NCBI RefSeq assembly: GCF_002950945.1
Contig: NZ_CP012673.1
Span: 7,888,501 to 7,952,500, forward strand
Length of the DNA: 64,000 bases
Direction: 5' to 3'
Source of the DNA: Sorangium cellulosum
Lineage (GTDB): Bacteria; Myxococcota_A; Polyangia; Polyangiales; Polyangiaceae
Position 1 is the stretch's first letter. Each line of letters opens with the position of its first letter. Under the pieces are notes generated by a model, which was given only the letters and a program-made list of their open reading frames with translations, did no database searches and was not told the DNA's origin. A program made the translations under genes and the position numbers. This document shows positions 1 to 8,667 of this stretch, one piece after another.

Positions 1-412
1 CGACGGAGCCCTCGCGCGTCGGAATCTCGGGGATGATCGAGGACAGGCCGCGCGCCACGTAGACCACCTCGGCCCCGCTGGTGCGCAGCGCCTCCTGCAG
101 CTGGACCTTGGATCCGTACGTCACGTGCACGGCGGTGGCCGGCCGCCTGGCCACGGAGGTCTTGGCCGCCAGCCTCGAGAGCACGGCCGTCATCGCGTTC
201 GCGTCCTCCGCGCTCTCGCCCGACTCGTTGCCGACGACCGCGAACACGGCCGCGCCCGTCCTGCTGGCGAATCCGCTCTCGTAGCCGATCGACCGCAGGA
301 GGATGGCCCCGCGCAGCTCGTGCGGAACGGCAGGCGCAGAGAGCCCCTCGCTGCTCGACGTGGTGAGGATCGCGATCGCCGTCAACATCCGGACTGAAGA
401 GCTCGGAGACAT
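1..412 (-). CDS. YfiR/DUF4154-like periplasmic protein (3' part outside window)
   Basis: The visible 137 residues begin at an ATG (412) and run off the left edge. After a short N-terminal stretch there is an alpha/beta sequence with AVFAVVGNES, a polar segment, then VTYGSKVQLQEAL and AEVVYVARGLSSIIPEI. This order resembles the YfiR/HmsC family (DUF4154), small periplasmic proteins that often accompany TonB receptors and sensor proteins and, in Pseudomonas, restrain a diguanylate cyclase. The N-terminus is only weakly hydrophobic, so export is not certain. The gene follows the CheW-like gene by 13 nt and looks like the continuing end of the same minus-strand operon. Family assignment is by pattern only and the C-terminal half cannot be seen. 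Confidence 0.55.
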   Translation of the reverse strand, partial: MSPSSSVRMLTAIAILTTSSSEGLSAPAVPHELRGAILLRSIGYESGFASRTGAAVFAVVGNESGESAEDANAMTAVLSRLAAKTSVARRPATAVHVTYGSKVQLQEALRTSGAEVVYVARGLSSIIPEIPTREGSV

Positions 413-425
413 CGTGCCTCTCTGA

Positions 426-830
426 TCAGCGTTGAAACGGTTCGGGCGGAGCTGCGAGGCGCGCCGCCTCGGGTCCGGCGGCAGGGAGGCGGCGAGCATC
501 GATGAGCCAGTGCAGCGCGCCGTCGATCTCGGCGACCCCGATGATATGAGGCATTCCCAGGATCTCCCCCAGCAGCTCTGGCAGCGGCCACACGTGCTGC
601 CGGTCGAGCTCCACGAGCTTCGGGCCCGCGCAGGGGATCACCCGCTCGCCGCCGCCTGTCGACACGCGCACGTGCCGCGCGGCCGCTCTCGTCGCCGCCC
701 CTTCGAGCCCATCATCGCCCCAGAGGCAGGCGCCGCGCCGAGGCGCGGGGCCGGCTCCGGCGAAGAGCACCTGCTGCGCCGGGAATGCGCACCGCACCCC
801 GGCGTGCAGCATGGCGACCACGGCCCCCAC
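426..830 (-). CDS. CheW-like domain protein
   Basis: 134 residues from a GTG start one base after the stop of the upstream response-regulator gene, implying translational coupling. The sequence follows the CheW fold: VRCAFPAQQVLFAGAG at the N-terminus, a central strand RVIPCAGPKLVEL, then LLGEILGMPHIIGVAEIDG and LHWLIDARRL, the place where CheW proteins carry the strand pair that binds kinase and receptor. It is shorter and more divergent than classical CheW. Together with the second CheW two genes upstream and the single-domain response regulator it suggests a chemosensory-type complex, but no CheA or methyl-accepting receptor lies in the window. The role is therefore inferred; a stand-alone adaptor or a ligand-sensing CheW variant are both possible. 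Confidence 0.6.
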   Translation of the reverse strand: MGAVVAMLHAGVRCAFPAQQVLFAGAGPAPRRGACLWGDDGLEGAATRAAARHVRVSTGGGERVIPCAGPKLVELDRQHVWPLPELLGEILGMPHIIGVAEIDGALHWLIDARRLPAAGPEAARLAAPPEPFQR

Positions 831-831
831 G

Positions 832-1317
832 TCAGCGGTCCTTGCTGGCGAGCCACTTTACGATGGCCGGCAAGCGCTGCAGGTGGCGCTTCGAGATCAC
901 CGCGTCCGCCTGGGCTTCCGTCCGCAGGCGCTCGAGCTCCTGCTCGGAATGCCCGGACATCAGGATGACGCTGAGGTGCCCGAGCCGCGGGTTCTTCCGG
1001 AACAGGGTGAGCAGCCGGTCTCCCCGGAGGGTGGGCATGAAGACATCGACGATGACGACGCGCGCCTGATGTCGCACGATCGCCTGCGTCGCTCCGATGG
1101 GCGACGGCAGCACGATGACCTGCCAGCCTGCATCTCGCAGGATGCGGGACACCTCCTCGCGCGCGATCTCGCTGTCGTCGATGACGAGCACAGGCGCGGT
1201 CATCGCTCCGCTCGGAGGAACCACCGAGCTCGCGGATGCGCTCGGCGCGGAGTCTCCATCGTCCGGCGCGCCGGCGGTCGGCGGCTTCGTCTGACTGGTG
1301 GGATGCCGGTCGCTCAC
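832..1317 (-). CDS. Single-domain response regulator with low-complexity N-terminal extension
   Basis: 161 residues from a GTG (1317) that overlaps the stop of the upstream cheW gene in a GTGA arrangement; an internal ATG at 1203 would give only the receiver domain. Residues 1-39 are Pro/Ser/Ala-rich. From residue 41 a receiver domain follows: VLVIDDSE supplies the acidic pocket, D91 in VVIVDVFMP is the predicted phosphorylation site, and ISKRHL near the end carries the conserved Lys. There is no output domain, so it is CheY-like and should act by protein contact. Its place between two CheW-type genes supports a role in the same signalling complex. The coupling overlap favours the GTG start. 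Confidence 0.8.
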   Translation of the reverse strand: MSDRHPTSQTKPPTAGAPDDGDSAPSASASSVVPPSGAMTAPVLVIDDSEIAREEVSRILRDAGWQVIVLPSPIGATQAIVRHQARVVIVDVFMPTLRGDRLLTLFRKNPRLGHLSVILMSGHSEQELERLRTEAQADAVISKRHLQRLPAIVKWLASKDR

Positions 1318-1823
1318 GGCCCCAGCTCGACGGCTCTGTCCTCGCGTGACGCGAGGAGCGGACGCGGCGCTCCTCCGGAGGCCGTGAGGAGATGGGTCAC
1401 GTCGAGGAAGGTGACTACCCCCTCGCTGGTGTCGACAACCGCTCCCGGTACGAGCTCCCCGTACACCTTGACCGCGGCGACACATCGCGTCTTGCCCGCC
1501 GGCAATCCCAGGTAACCGCGCGGCGTCCGGCAAACGACGATGCGAAGCGGCGTGACCGCTGGCTCGCCGGCAGGCGCCGACAGGATCACGACGATCCTCC
1601 CCCGGTCCTGGATGATCCCCGACACGCGCGGGTCCGCTCGCGGCAGCGGCAAAGGAACGCGCCACGCGATGACCTCTTCCACCTGCTGCGCCCTCAGCGC
1701 GAATGTCGCGACCCCCAGATCGAAGAGGAGGAAGTCTGCGACGGTCCTCTCCCGCGGGCCCTTGTCCGGGGCGCTGTCGTGCAGGTGGAGCAGCTCCTGA
1801 ACCCGGTCGAGTGCGTCAGACAA
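1314..1823 (-). CDS. CheW-domain adaptor protein
   Basis: 169 residues. Start taken as TTG at 1823 because GGAGGGA lies just upstream and no in-frame ATG precedes the conserved region. The CheW fold starts at FLLFDLGVATFALRAQQVEE, followed by GIIQDRGRIVVIL, the classic second-subdomain signature, and TRCVAAVKVYGELVPGAVVDT. The last 20 residues are Arg/Pro-rich. CheW proteins bridge receptors and CheA kinases. The gene lies 145 nt downstream of the TonB receptor gene on the same strand and overlaps the response regulator. The lack of a neighbouring CheA suggests that the partner kinase is encoded elsewhere or beyond the left edge. Confidence 0.8.
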   Translation of the reverse strand: MSDALDRVQELLHLHDSAPDKGPRERTVADFLLFDLGVATFALRAQQVEEVIAWRVPLPLPRADPRVSGIIQDRGRIVVILSAPAGEPAVTPLRIVVCRTPRGYLGLPAGKTRCVAAVKVYGELVPGAVVDTSEGVVTFLDVTHLLTASGGAPRPLLASREDRAVELGP

Positions 1824-1968
1824 TGTCCCTCCATGTTACCACGATCAATGAGCCGTGCTCGGAGCTTCACGATTGGCGCCGGCCCCGCTGGCTCCCTCAC
1901 AATCAAGCACCCACGCCGGAAGGCACGGCGTTGCCCGGAGCGTCCAGAGGCGCGGGTGGAAGCGGCGC

Positions 1969-4179
1969 CTAGAATCCATGCGTCACGTTCACCGTCAGGC
2001 TCCGCCCGTTCGCTGGGATGTCGAAGCCCCCGAATCCGGGCTCAGAGCGCCGCTGGTCGAAGAGGTTCTTGACCGACAAGCTCGCCGCCGTCTCCGAGCC
2101 GTCGCCGAGCAGATCCGCGCGCATGCTCGCGAGCGTGACGTCGACCGTGGCATAGGCCGGCAACGTGTACGGCTCGTCGTCGTTCTGCAAGACGTTGCCC
2201 TGGGCGGCGCCTCGCGCGCCCACGATCTTCGCGTGGATGTTGATGTTGGAGTAGATCTCGGGGATCCGGACGTCGACGCCGCCCAGCGCGAAGATGAAGG
2301 GATACAGCGGGAGCGTCGTGTCTGTCTCGTAGACCAGCTTCCCCTTCTCGACGTGGGCGATGCGGCTGTTCGCCGCGACGCTCGCGTAAGGGGCGATCCG
2401 GTCGTGGGCCAGCCGCAAGCTCAGCTCGGCGCCCACGTGCGTCTCATCGCCTTGGTTGCGCCCCACGAAGTTCGCGCCGAGCGATGTGAACTCGATCCGG
2501 TCGGCGATCTCCTGGACGTACGCGGCGGCCTCAAACAGGACCATCGAGAGCCCGCCGCTCACGACGAGCTCGGCCGACCGGCTCTTCTGCGGCTCGAGCG
2601 GCGGCGCGTACGGCAGCGTCTCGCTGCCGATGACATTATTGTTCCGGCCGAAGCCCGTCAAGCCATACAGGAGAACGGCGGATGGCGTCTGATAGGAGCT
2701 TCCCACGATGAGCTTCGTCACGAGGTTATTGCTCCAGCGGTACGCCGCGGAGGCCCGCCAGGACCCCTGTGCATCCCAGTGGTTGGGCTTGTCGAGCCGG
2801 GCGTTCCCCGAGAGGCGGAGCTCTTCGAGCCATGGAAGCCGGTCCACCTGTATCTGAGCGAAGGCGCCCCCCGTCGAGAGCATGGCAGTGCGCAGATCCT
2901 CATCGGAGACCAGGTCCACCTCGTCGCCGCTCGAGTGGCCGCCGAGGTCGGACCGGTAGATCTCCGTGTAGTACAGCACGTCGGCGAGGTCGACGATGGC
3001 GTCCGCTCCGCCGCTCAGGGTGATGTCCGCCGACAGCGACGCGTCGACGCGTGCTCCCGCCTGGAACGCGGTCGATGAGAAGTTGCGGCGGAACGACGCC
3101 GCGCGGACGCCCGTGAGGAAGAGCTCCTCGTCCCTGGTCGGCGCGCCGCGCGAAAAGCCGGCCGAAAGCTGCGTCGCGACGCGCGGCGTCCACGCTTTGT
3201 CGTGATGAACGCTCGCCCACGCGTTCTGAAGAGAATACCGAGAGCTGTGGGTGAGCGCGGAGTTGAGCTGGAACTCCCCCATGGAGTCGAGCCTCTGGAA
3301 GCCCCCTTGGACGGTCAGGCTGCCGATCGCGTCGGTCTCGACGCTCAGCTGGGCGTAGAGGCTCGAAGGCGCAGCGATGTCGTTCCGGCTCTCGTCGGAG
3401 AAGAACGGCGCGTAAGCCGGGAGCTCCGGGCGCTGCCCGGGGAACGTACGCTCGATCCTCAGGCCCGAACGATCGATGCGGTCGAAGCTGTACGCGGCGA
3501 GGATGCCGAAGCTGTCCGTCACCTGCCGCGCCAGGATGGTCCCGCCGTAGCCAGGCTGCTTCGAGATCCAGTTGCCTCGAGCGGACAGCTCCGCCCCGGA
3601 CGCGCCGTCGCGGGCATTCCTCGTGATGACGTTCACCGTGGCGAGAAAGGCGTTGGCTCCATACAGGGACGACAGAGGCCCCTTCGCGATCTCGACTCGC
3701 TCGACGCACTCGATCGGAATGTACTCCGGCCCTAGGAGCGCCGTCAGATCGGGCTGGAAGATCACGGAGTGCCCGTTGATCATCACCTTGACGATCCGCG
3801 AGCCCGCTCGGAGCCCGCCGGTTACACCCCTCACGCCGACCGATGGGAGCACCAGGTCGTCGACGACATACAGCCCCGGGGTGTTCGCGAGCACCTCGAC
3901 GAGCGAGCGCCACCCGCGCGTCCTGATCTCTTCCTTGCTGATGACCACCAGGTTCGCGGCGGCCATCGATTTGTCCTCTGCTTCACCGCCGCTCGCGGTG
4001 ACGACCTGGACGTTGAGCAGCTCCTCCAGCGACATCTGTGCCAGGGCATCTGTCTCATGGACCGAGGTCGCCCGCGGAGGCGGCGCGCTGGATTGCTGGG
4101 CGCTCGCGCGGCTCGTCGCTCCGCCCATGAGCGCAGCCACAAATACGGGAATTCGAACCGTATACGCCCCACTCGTCAT
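1969..4179 (-). CDS. TonB-dependent outer-membrane receptor
   Basis: 736 residues with a signal peptide (FVAALMGGATSRASAQQ). An N-terminal extension containing the Sorangium-type SLEELLNVQVVTASGG stretch is followed by a plug domain at about residues 65-190 (VISKEEIRTRGWRSLVEVL, PSVGVRGVTGGL, RVEIAKGPLSSLYGANAF) and a beta-barrel of about 500 residues ending in an aromatic residue (NVTHGF), the usual BAM signal. Such receptors import or sense large or scarce ligands; the substrate cannot be read from sequence. The gene begins 4 nt after the stop of the binding-lipoprotein gene, so the two are co-transcribed. No TonB/ExbB/ExbD is present in the window. Confidence 0.9.
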   Translation of the reverse strand: MTSGAYTVRIPVFVAALMGGATSRASAQQSSAPPPRATSVHETDALAQMSLEELLNVQVVTASGGEAEDKSMAAANLVVISKEEIRTRGWRSLVEVLANTPGLYVVDDLVLPSVGVRGVTGGLRAGSRIVKVMINGHSVIFQPDLTALLGPEYIPIECVERVEIAKGPLSSLYGANAFLATVNVITRNARDGASGAELSARGNWISKQPGYGGTILARQVTDSFGILAAYSFDRIDRSGLRIERTFPGQRPELPAYAPFFSDESRNDIAAPSSLYAQLSVETDAIGSLTVQGGFQRLDSMGEFQLNSALTHSSRYSLQNAWASVHHDKAWTPRVATQLSAGFSRGAPTRDEELFLTGVRAASFRRNFSSTAFQAGARVDASLSADITLSGGADAIVDLADVLYYTEIYRSDLGGHSSGDEVDLVSDEDLRTAMLSTGGAFAQIQVDRLPWLEELRLSGNARLDKPNHWDAQGSWRASAAYRWSNNLVTKLIVGSSYQTPSAVLLYGLTGFGRNNNVIGSETLPYAPPLEPQKSRSAELVVSGGLSMVLFEAAAYVQEIADRIEFTSLGANFVGRNQGDETHVGAELSLRLAHDRIAPYASVAANSRIAHVEKGKLVYETDTTLPLYPFIFALGGVDVRIPEIYSNINIHAKIVGARGAAQGNVLQNDDEPYTLPAYATVDVTLASMRADLLGDGSETAASLSVKNLFDQRRSEPGFGGFDIPANGRSLTVNVTHGF

Positions 4180-4183
4180 GCTG

Positions 4184-5617
4184 TCACCACGACTCGGGCC
4201 ACGGGTCCTGGACGAGCGGACACGCGGGCTGCACGCAGTCGAAGATGGCGAGATCTCGGAACACCCGCTGCTCGATCTTCCAGTGCGCGACCTTCATGAG
4301 CACATTGCCCTCGGCGTCGAAGTCGCAGCTGCCGGAGGCTCCTTCGTAGTTGATGCGTCTGCCCTCGGCGATCAGCGAGATCGCCTGTGTGAACCCGTCG
4401 TCGCCGGGGCGGACGACGTCCCCGGACGGCTCGTTGATCTTCGTCAGCGCGTCGCGTATCTCTGCCGGAGTCACCGCGGTCGGATCCTGGAGCGGTGCGG
4501 ACGCGACCAGGGACGCCAGCATGAGCACGGCCGCGGCGTCATAAGCGACCGCGTCGAAGGCCCCGAGCTCGAACGCGCCGACGCGCGCAAGCGCCCGGAC
4601 GAACGCCTCGCCCGACGGCCCTGGCTCGAACAGAACGGGTGAAGTGCCCTCCTGCCCGTCGGAGGCGCTCCCGAGCCCCTCGATGACCTGCGCGCGCCGG
4701 AACGTATCATGGTGCAGCAGGGGAATGGAGCCGCTGTAGTTCTTCGTCACGTTGATGTTGTGACCGGAGTTCGACGCATCGATGATGGCGTCGGGCGGGC
4801 TCCTGTCCGCGGCCTCACCGCTCTTGTTGCCGTCTTCGTCGGTCAGCTCCGTGATGTCGTCGACGAGACGCTTGAGCTCATCCGCGAAGTTGTAGTCCGT
4901 GGGCACGCCTCCAGCGCCGCTCGGCACATAGAAGATCCCCTCGACGATCGGCGCGGGTGCGCCCGGCGGGCGCACGTCCTCCGCTGCGCCGGCAATGGCC
5001 GACACGTAGCCGACGCCGAAGGCGTTCTTCGGTCCGAGGACCGAGATCTTGAGCTGTTCCTCGTCGGCGATGCCCCGCTGCATGAGGATATTCATGATGA
5101 CCTGCGTCTGGGGCAAGGCGCTCATGGACGTGCGGAATACCCAGCCATCCGCGTCGCGCCGCGCTGACCGCACGACGGGATCCGTGCTCTGGTCGTCAGG
5201 GTTGTTCAAGAACGGCGACGAGGCCGCCATCGAGACCGTGGGCACGCCCACCCTCCTCGCTGGGTCGGGATCGTAGTTCAGGCTCGCCACGCCCTCCGTG
5301 TTCGGACTGGAGTCGAGCACGAGCGCCTTCGCTCCGCCCGCCACGAGCTCCTGCGCCAGCGAGATGGCCAGCGACTTCGTGTTCTTGGAATCCCTCAGCG
5401 TGATATCGAAGGCCAGATCCTTGTAGCCCGCGCGGTCGAGAGCGTGGTTCATCTGGTCCTGCGCCATCACGATGGCCGAGTACCAGTTCGGGTTGGCGAT
5501 GTCGCCGGTGCGGTCGACGACGCCTCCCAGCTGGAGGATGCCCTTCGCTCCGGGCTCCTCGCCGCTGGAGCATGCGGCCAGGGCGGTGACGAGCATGGGG
5601 ATCAACAATTTCCACAT
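4184..5617 (-). CDS. Branched-chain-amino-acid-type ABC substrate-binding lipoprotein
   Basis: 477 residues from ATG 5617. The signal peptide MWKLLIPMLVTALAAC ends in a lipobox with the acylated Cys at 16. The mature protein has the type-I periplasmic-binding fold: LQLGGVVDRTGDIANPNW, YSAIVMAQDQMNHAL, GGAKALVLDSSPNTEGVA, then KISVLGPKNAFGVGYVSAI and VAYDAAAVLMLASLVA, as in LivJ/LivK-like proteins. No permease or ATPase genes accompany it; instead it heads an operon with a TonB receptor and CheW proteins, so a sensory rather than transport role is plausible. A longer in-frame extension upstream exists but lacks signal-peptide character, which decides the start. Confidence 0.85.
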   Translation of the reverse strand: MWKLLIPMLVTALAACSSGEEPGAKGILQLGGVVDRTGDIANPNWYSAIVMAQDQMNHALDRAGYKDLAFDITLRDSKNTKSLAISLAQELVAGGAKALVLDSSPNTEGVASLNYDPDPARRVGVPTVSMAASSPFLNNPDDQSTDPVVRSARRDADGWVFRTSMSALPQTQVIMNILMQRGIADEEQLKISVLGPKNAFGVGYVSAIAGAAEDVRPPGAPAPIVEGIFYVPSGAGGVPTDYNFADELKRLVDDITELTDEDGNKSGEAADRSPPDAIIDASNSGHNINVTKNYSGSIPLLHHDTFRRAQVIEGLGSASDGQEGTSPVLFEPGPSGEAFVRALARVGAFELGAFDAVAYDAAAVLMLASLVASAPLQDPTAVTPAEIRDALTKINEPSGDVVRPGDDGFTQAISLIAEGRRINYEGASGSCDFDAEGNVLMKVAHWKIEQRVFRDLAIFDCVQPACPLVQDPWPESW

Positions 5618-5977
5618 GGTGTCTCTTCGACGTGCAGCGCTGCACGGAGCGTGAGAGCGTAATGCGGGGCACCGCCGTCCCAACATGCGACCATTCGTCA
5701 AATGGCCCCCAAGCCCCAACTTTGATGGATATCCAGCGCGTGCGATCTTGGCAAGCACAAAAGGCCTGGCTGGCTCGCCCGCTCCCTGGACTCATGAGAG
5801 GACGACCCCGGTTGCCCGCCGTACGACCGGGCGCAGCAGCACACCGCCCTCAACACGCCCACATATGCGACCCGCGGCGGTCGGGGTCGAGCGGCTGAGT
5901 CGCGGCGCCGGGGCGCGGCGCTCGATGCACTGCGCCGTGATCGCCTTCGGCCATCGGGGTCGACGAGCCCGATCGCA
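5618..5977. other. Intergenic region, probable promoter region of the binding-protein operon
   Basis: 360 bases between two minus-strand genes. No convincing coding sequence, repeat or RNA gene was seen. The part near 5620-5700 is somewhat less GC-rich and presumably holds the promoter of the lipoprotein/TonB operon, but no clear -35/-10 pair was identified. Confidence 0.4.
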
Positions 5978-6973
5978 TCAGTAGGAGAGGACTTCGCGCC
6001 AGGTCGTGACGTTCCACCTGGCGGCAAACAGACTGCCGATGGCGGGCTCGGCCGCGGCGCGGATCGCCGCCGCGTCCGGGGTCACCACGGTCATACCGAG
6101 CGATTCGAGCTCGGCGAGCAGCGTGGATTCACGGGCGGCCATGTCCGCGGAGCCCCACTTCACGGCTCTCCTCATGGTCTTGCGGATCTTCCGCTCGTCT
6201 CCGGCCGACAGCCCGTCCATGAAGCACTCGTTGGCGAGCACGAGGCCGAAGCCCACGAGGTGGTTGGTGAGCGAGAGGTGCGATTGCACCTCGTGCAGGT
6301 TCAGCGAGCGAATCTGGGTGAGATCGCCCTCGGATGCATCCGCGGCTCCGTCCTCCAGCGCCGCGTAGATCCCGGTCAGCGGGACCTGAACGGGCGCGGC
6401 GCCGAGCGAGGACCACACGGCGATCCAGTCCGGCACCGGAGGGAGCCGCAAGTCCAGGCCGACGAAGTCGGCCGGGCCGCTCATGGGCGCGTTGGACGTG
6501 AACTGCCGGAAGCCGCGGTACACGGTCCCGAGCGTCTCGACGTTGCCTCCCGCGAGGATGAGGTCCTGCGCTTCCTGCCCGAGCTCGCCGCCCCAGACGT
6601 TCTGGAAGTGCTCGTAGTCGCGGATGACGTAAGGACCGTTGAAGAAGAAGTATTGGGGAGCCCAGTCCTGGATCGGCTGGCCACCGGTGAGCATGATATC
6701 CGCGACGCGCTCTTCGGCCTCGCAGCTCGTCATGGCCGGATTGATGGTCTGCTCGTTGAGGATCGAGGTCGACACCTGGACTTTGATCCTGCCGTTCGTC
6801 TTCGCTTCGAGCAGCTCCTTGAACTTGTTCGCCGTGTCGGCGAGGATGTGACCCGTCGCGAACGGCGTCGCCACGCGGACCGTATACGCGGGCCGATGCG
6901 CTTCTGCAGGTGCAGCCAGCGAAGCTACGAACAACGAAGAAGCGGCTATCACGAACGTCCTACGATGCGCCAT
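5978..6973 (-). CDS. Orphan TRAP-type periplasmic substrate-binding protein (DctP family)
   Basis: 331 residues from ATG 6973, chosen because MAHRRTFVIAASSLFVASLA gives a clean signal peptide ending near PAEA. The mature protein begins YTVRVATPFATGHILADTAN, then FKELLEAKTNGRIKVQVSTS, the DctP N-lobe pattern, followed by DWAPQYFFFNGPYVIRD and GFRQFTSNAPM with the Arg region that binds the substrate carboxylate, and LEDGAADASEGDLT and HLSLTNH, the typical positions of the second lobe. TRAP transporters need DctQ and DctM membrane subunits, and neither is nearby. Like the adjacent binding lipoprotein it may serve ligand sensing. The substrate (an organic acid is usual) is unknown. Confidence 0.85.
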   Translation of the reverse strand: MAHRRTFVIAASSLFVASLAAPAEAHRPAYTVRVATPFATGHILADTANKFKELLEAKTNGRIKVQVSTSILNEQTINPAMTSCEAEERVADIMLTGGQPIQDWAPQYFFFNGPYVIRDYEHFQNVWGGELGQEAQDLILAGGNVETLGTVYRGFRQFTSNAPMSGPADFVGLDLRLPPVPDWIAVWSSLGAAPVQVPLTGIYAALEDGAADASEGDLTQIRSLNLHEVQSHLSLTNHLVGFGLVLANECFMDGLSAGDERKIRKTMRRAVKWGSADMAARESTLLAELESLGMTVVTPDAAAIRAAAEPAIGSLFAARWNVTTWREVLSY

Positions 6974-7479
6974 GCGCGTCCTCCTCACGAGCGTTTTCAG
7001 GGCCCGCAATCCAGCCTGGCTCATGGCCATGGCCGGAACGTCGGCTGCCCGATCAGGGGTGCATGAAGTGGTCGCTGGGCTGCTGCGTACAGCGTTGGTT
7101 GCATGGCGATGTCGAGCTGGTACTTGAAGCTATGCCATCAGCTCACGATGGCGATGGCTGAGCGGCTCGATGCACACGGCGAGCCAGCGCGATGAGACGC
7201 GGCTGGCCCGCACGAGGAGAGACCTCGTCGGTTTCGGCAGGAATGAGTTGCTGACCCGCGCCGGAGGAGCGCCACGTGCGCCGTCAACCGATGGTTGACA
7301 CGGGTTGACGGCGGCGGTTTACAGCGGCGTCGTGGTGCGGCGTGGAACTGGCCGCGGGAGGCGAGTCAGCGCAAGAGGCTGCCGGACGTCCTCGCCCGTC
7401 ATCGGCACCTCCAGTTCGGTGGACGTGGCCCGGCTCATCGAGGCGAGGAATCTGGACGAGGACGATCGCCGCGCCGGGC
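6974..7479. other. Long intergenic region with nested palindrome
   Basis: About 500 bases between the DctP start and the end of the ABC export operon, with no convincing reading frame on either strand. Its notable content is the palindrome at 7281-7311, entered separately. The rest (7000-7270) presumably carries the dctP promoter; I see nothing else in it. Confidence 0.5.
7281..7311. promoter_or_regulatory. Nested inverted repeats with three GTTGAC elements
   Basis: GTCAACC (7283-7289) and GGTTGAC (7293-7299) form a perfect palindrome around GAT. A third copy, GGTTGACGG (7303-7311), pairs over 9 bp with CCGTCAACC (7281-7289). One left arm can thus pair with either of two right arms. It lies 169 bases beyond the stop of the permease gene and about 310 upstream of dctP. 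It could be an operator for a dimeric regulator or a transcript-end structure; there is no T-tract. Confidence 0.35.
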
Positions 7480-8646
7480 TCACCCCCGCATCGCCAGGAT
7501 CGGGCTCATGCGCGCGGCGCGCAGCGCCGGGAAGAAGCCGCCGAGCAGGCCCATCCCCATCGCGACCAGCACCGACGCGATCATGATCCCCGGGGTCGGC
7601 TCGAACGTGAACACGATCTCGGAGAAGCTCGCGAAGTTGATGATCGAGAAGCGCACGAGGCCCATCGCCAGCGCGGCGAGGCAGCCGAGCACGCCGCCGA
7701 GGAACGCGAGGAAGATCGACTCGAGCAGGAAGGACGTCAGGATGCTGAACCGGGAGAAGCCGAGCGCCCGGAGCGTGCCTATCTCCCGCTGCCGGTTCGC
7801 GATCGACGCGTGCATCGTGATCATCGCGCCGATCATCGCCCCGATCGAGAAGAACACCGCGATCATCACGCCCATCGCCGTGATGAAGACGCGGGTCCCC
7901 TCGGACTGCTTCTCGTAATAGTCGCTCTCGCGCATCACCTCGAGGCCGAGCTGGCGGTTCTGCTCGATCGACGCCTCGAAGGCGTCGAACTTGGTGGGCG
8001 AGGCGAGCCGCGCGCGCACCGAGGACACCGAGCCCTCCCGGCCGAACGCCGCGCGCACCGTGTGCACGTCGCCCCACACCTCGGACTCGTACGAGGAGCC
8101 GCCGTCGGAGAACACCCCGACCACCTTGACCGGCCGGTTCTTGCGCAGCTCGAACGACCCGCCGATCGAGAGGCCCTTGAAGCGGCCCTCGATCGCCTTG
8201 CCGACGACGACCTCGTCCGTGCCCGGCTGGGCCGGCCGGCCCTCGACGATCTTCACGCCGGGCCGGAAGGCCAGGACGTCCTCCGGGACGCCGCGCACCT
8301 GGACGTTGGAGACGCCGTCGGTGCCGAGCTTGTCCAGGAGGAAGACGCCCACGATCTCGCCGACGCCGTCCGGCTTGCCGTCCGGCCGCTTCGCGACCTC
8401 GGGGCTCGCCAGGACGACGCCGATCTGCTGCTCCTCGATGCCGCTCACCAGCTCGGCGTCCGAGCCCTTGCGGATGACGACCGCGACGTCGCTCTGCGCC
8501 GACCGGCCGAGGGTGCGATCGATGCTGTTGGCGAGCATCAGCACCGAGGCGAACACGAACACCACGAGCCCGAGGCCCCCCGCGGTCGCGAGGGTCGTCG
8601 TCTTGCGGACGGTGAGGTTTCGGAGGTTGTAAGCGACCGGGATCAT
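7480..8646 (-). CDS. ABC transporter permease, MacB/FtsX family (second permease)
   Basis: 388 residues from an ATG preceded by GGAGGG. One N-terminal membrane segment (residues 18-38, GGLGLVVFVFASVLMLA) is followed by a large extracytoplasmic domain (about 40-260) and three C-terminal membrane segments (about 265-290, 315-345, 350-375) ending in SPILAMRG, the MacB/LolC topology. The FtsX signature lies around QREIGTLRALGFSRFSIL. Such permeases work as mechanotransmitters that drive periplasmic extrusion of lipoproteins, peptides or macrolides. It is the last gene of a four-gene operon (adaptor, ATPase, permease, permease), 21 nt after the first permease. The two permeases probably form a heterodimer. 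Confidence 0.88.
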   Translation of the reverse strand: MIPVAYNLRNLTVRKTTTLATAGGLGLVVFVFASVLMLANSIDRTLGRSAQSDVAVVIRKGSDAELVSGIEEQQIGVVLASPEVAKRPDGKPDGVGEIVGVFLLDKLGTDGVSNVQVRGVPEDVLAFRPGVKIVEGRPAQPGTDEVVVGKAIEGRFKGLSIGGSFELRKNRPVKVVGVFSDGGSSYESEVWGDVHTVRAAFGREGSVSSVRARLASPTKFDAFEASIEQNRQLGLEVMRESDYYEKQSEGTRVFITAMGVMIAVFFSIGAMIGAMITMHASIANRQREIGTLRALGFSRFSILTSFLLESIFLAFLGGVLGCLAALAMGLVRFSIINFASFSEIVFTFEPTPGIMIASVLVAMGMGLLGGFFPALRAARMSPILAMRG

Positions 8647-8667
8647 GAGAGAGCTTCCCTCCGCATT

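Noticed and set aside
432..968. Plus-strand frames opposite the CheW/response-regulator genes
   Set aside because: Arg-rich shadows; receiver and CheW motifs are on the minus strand with GTGA coupling.
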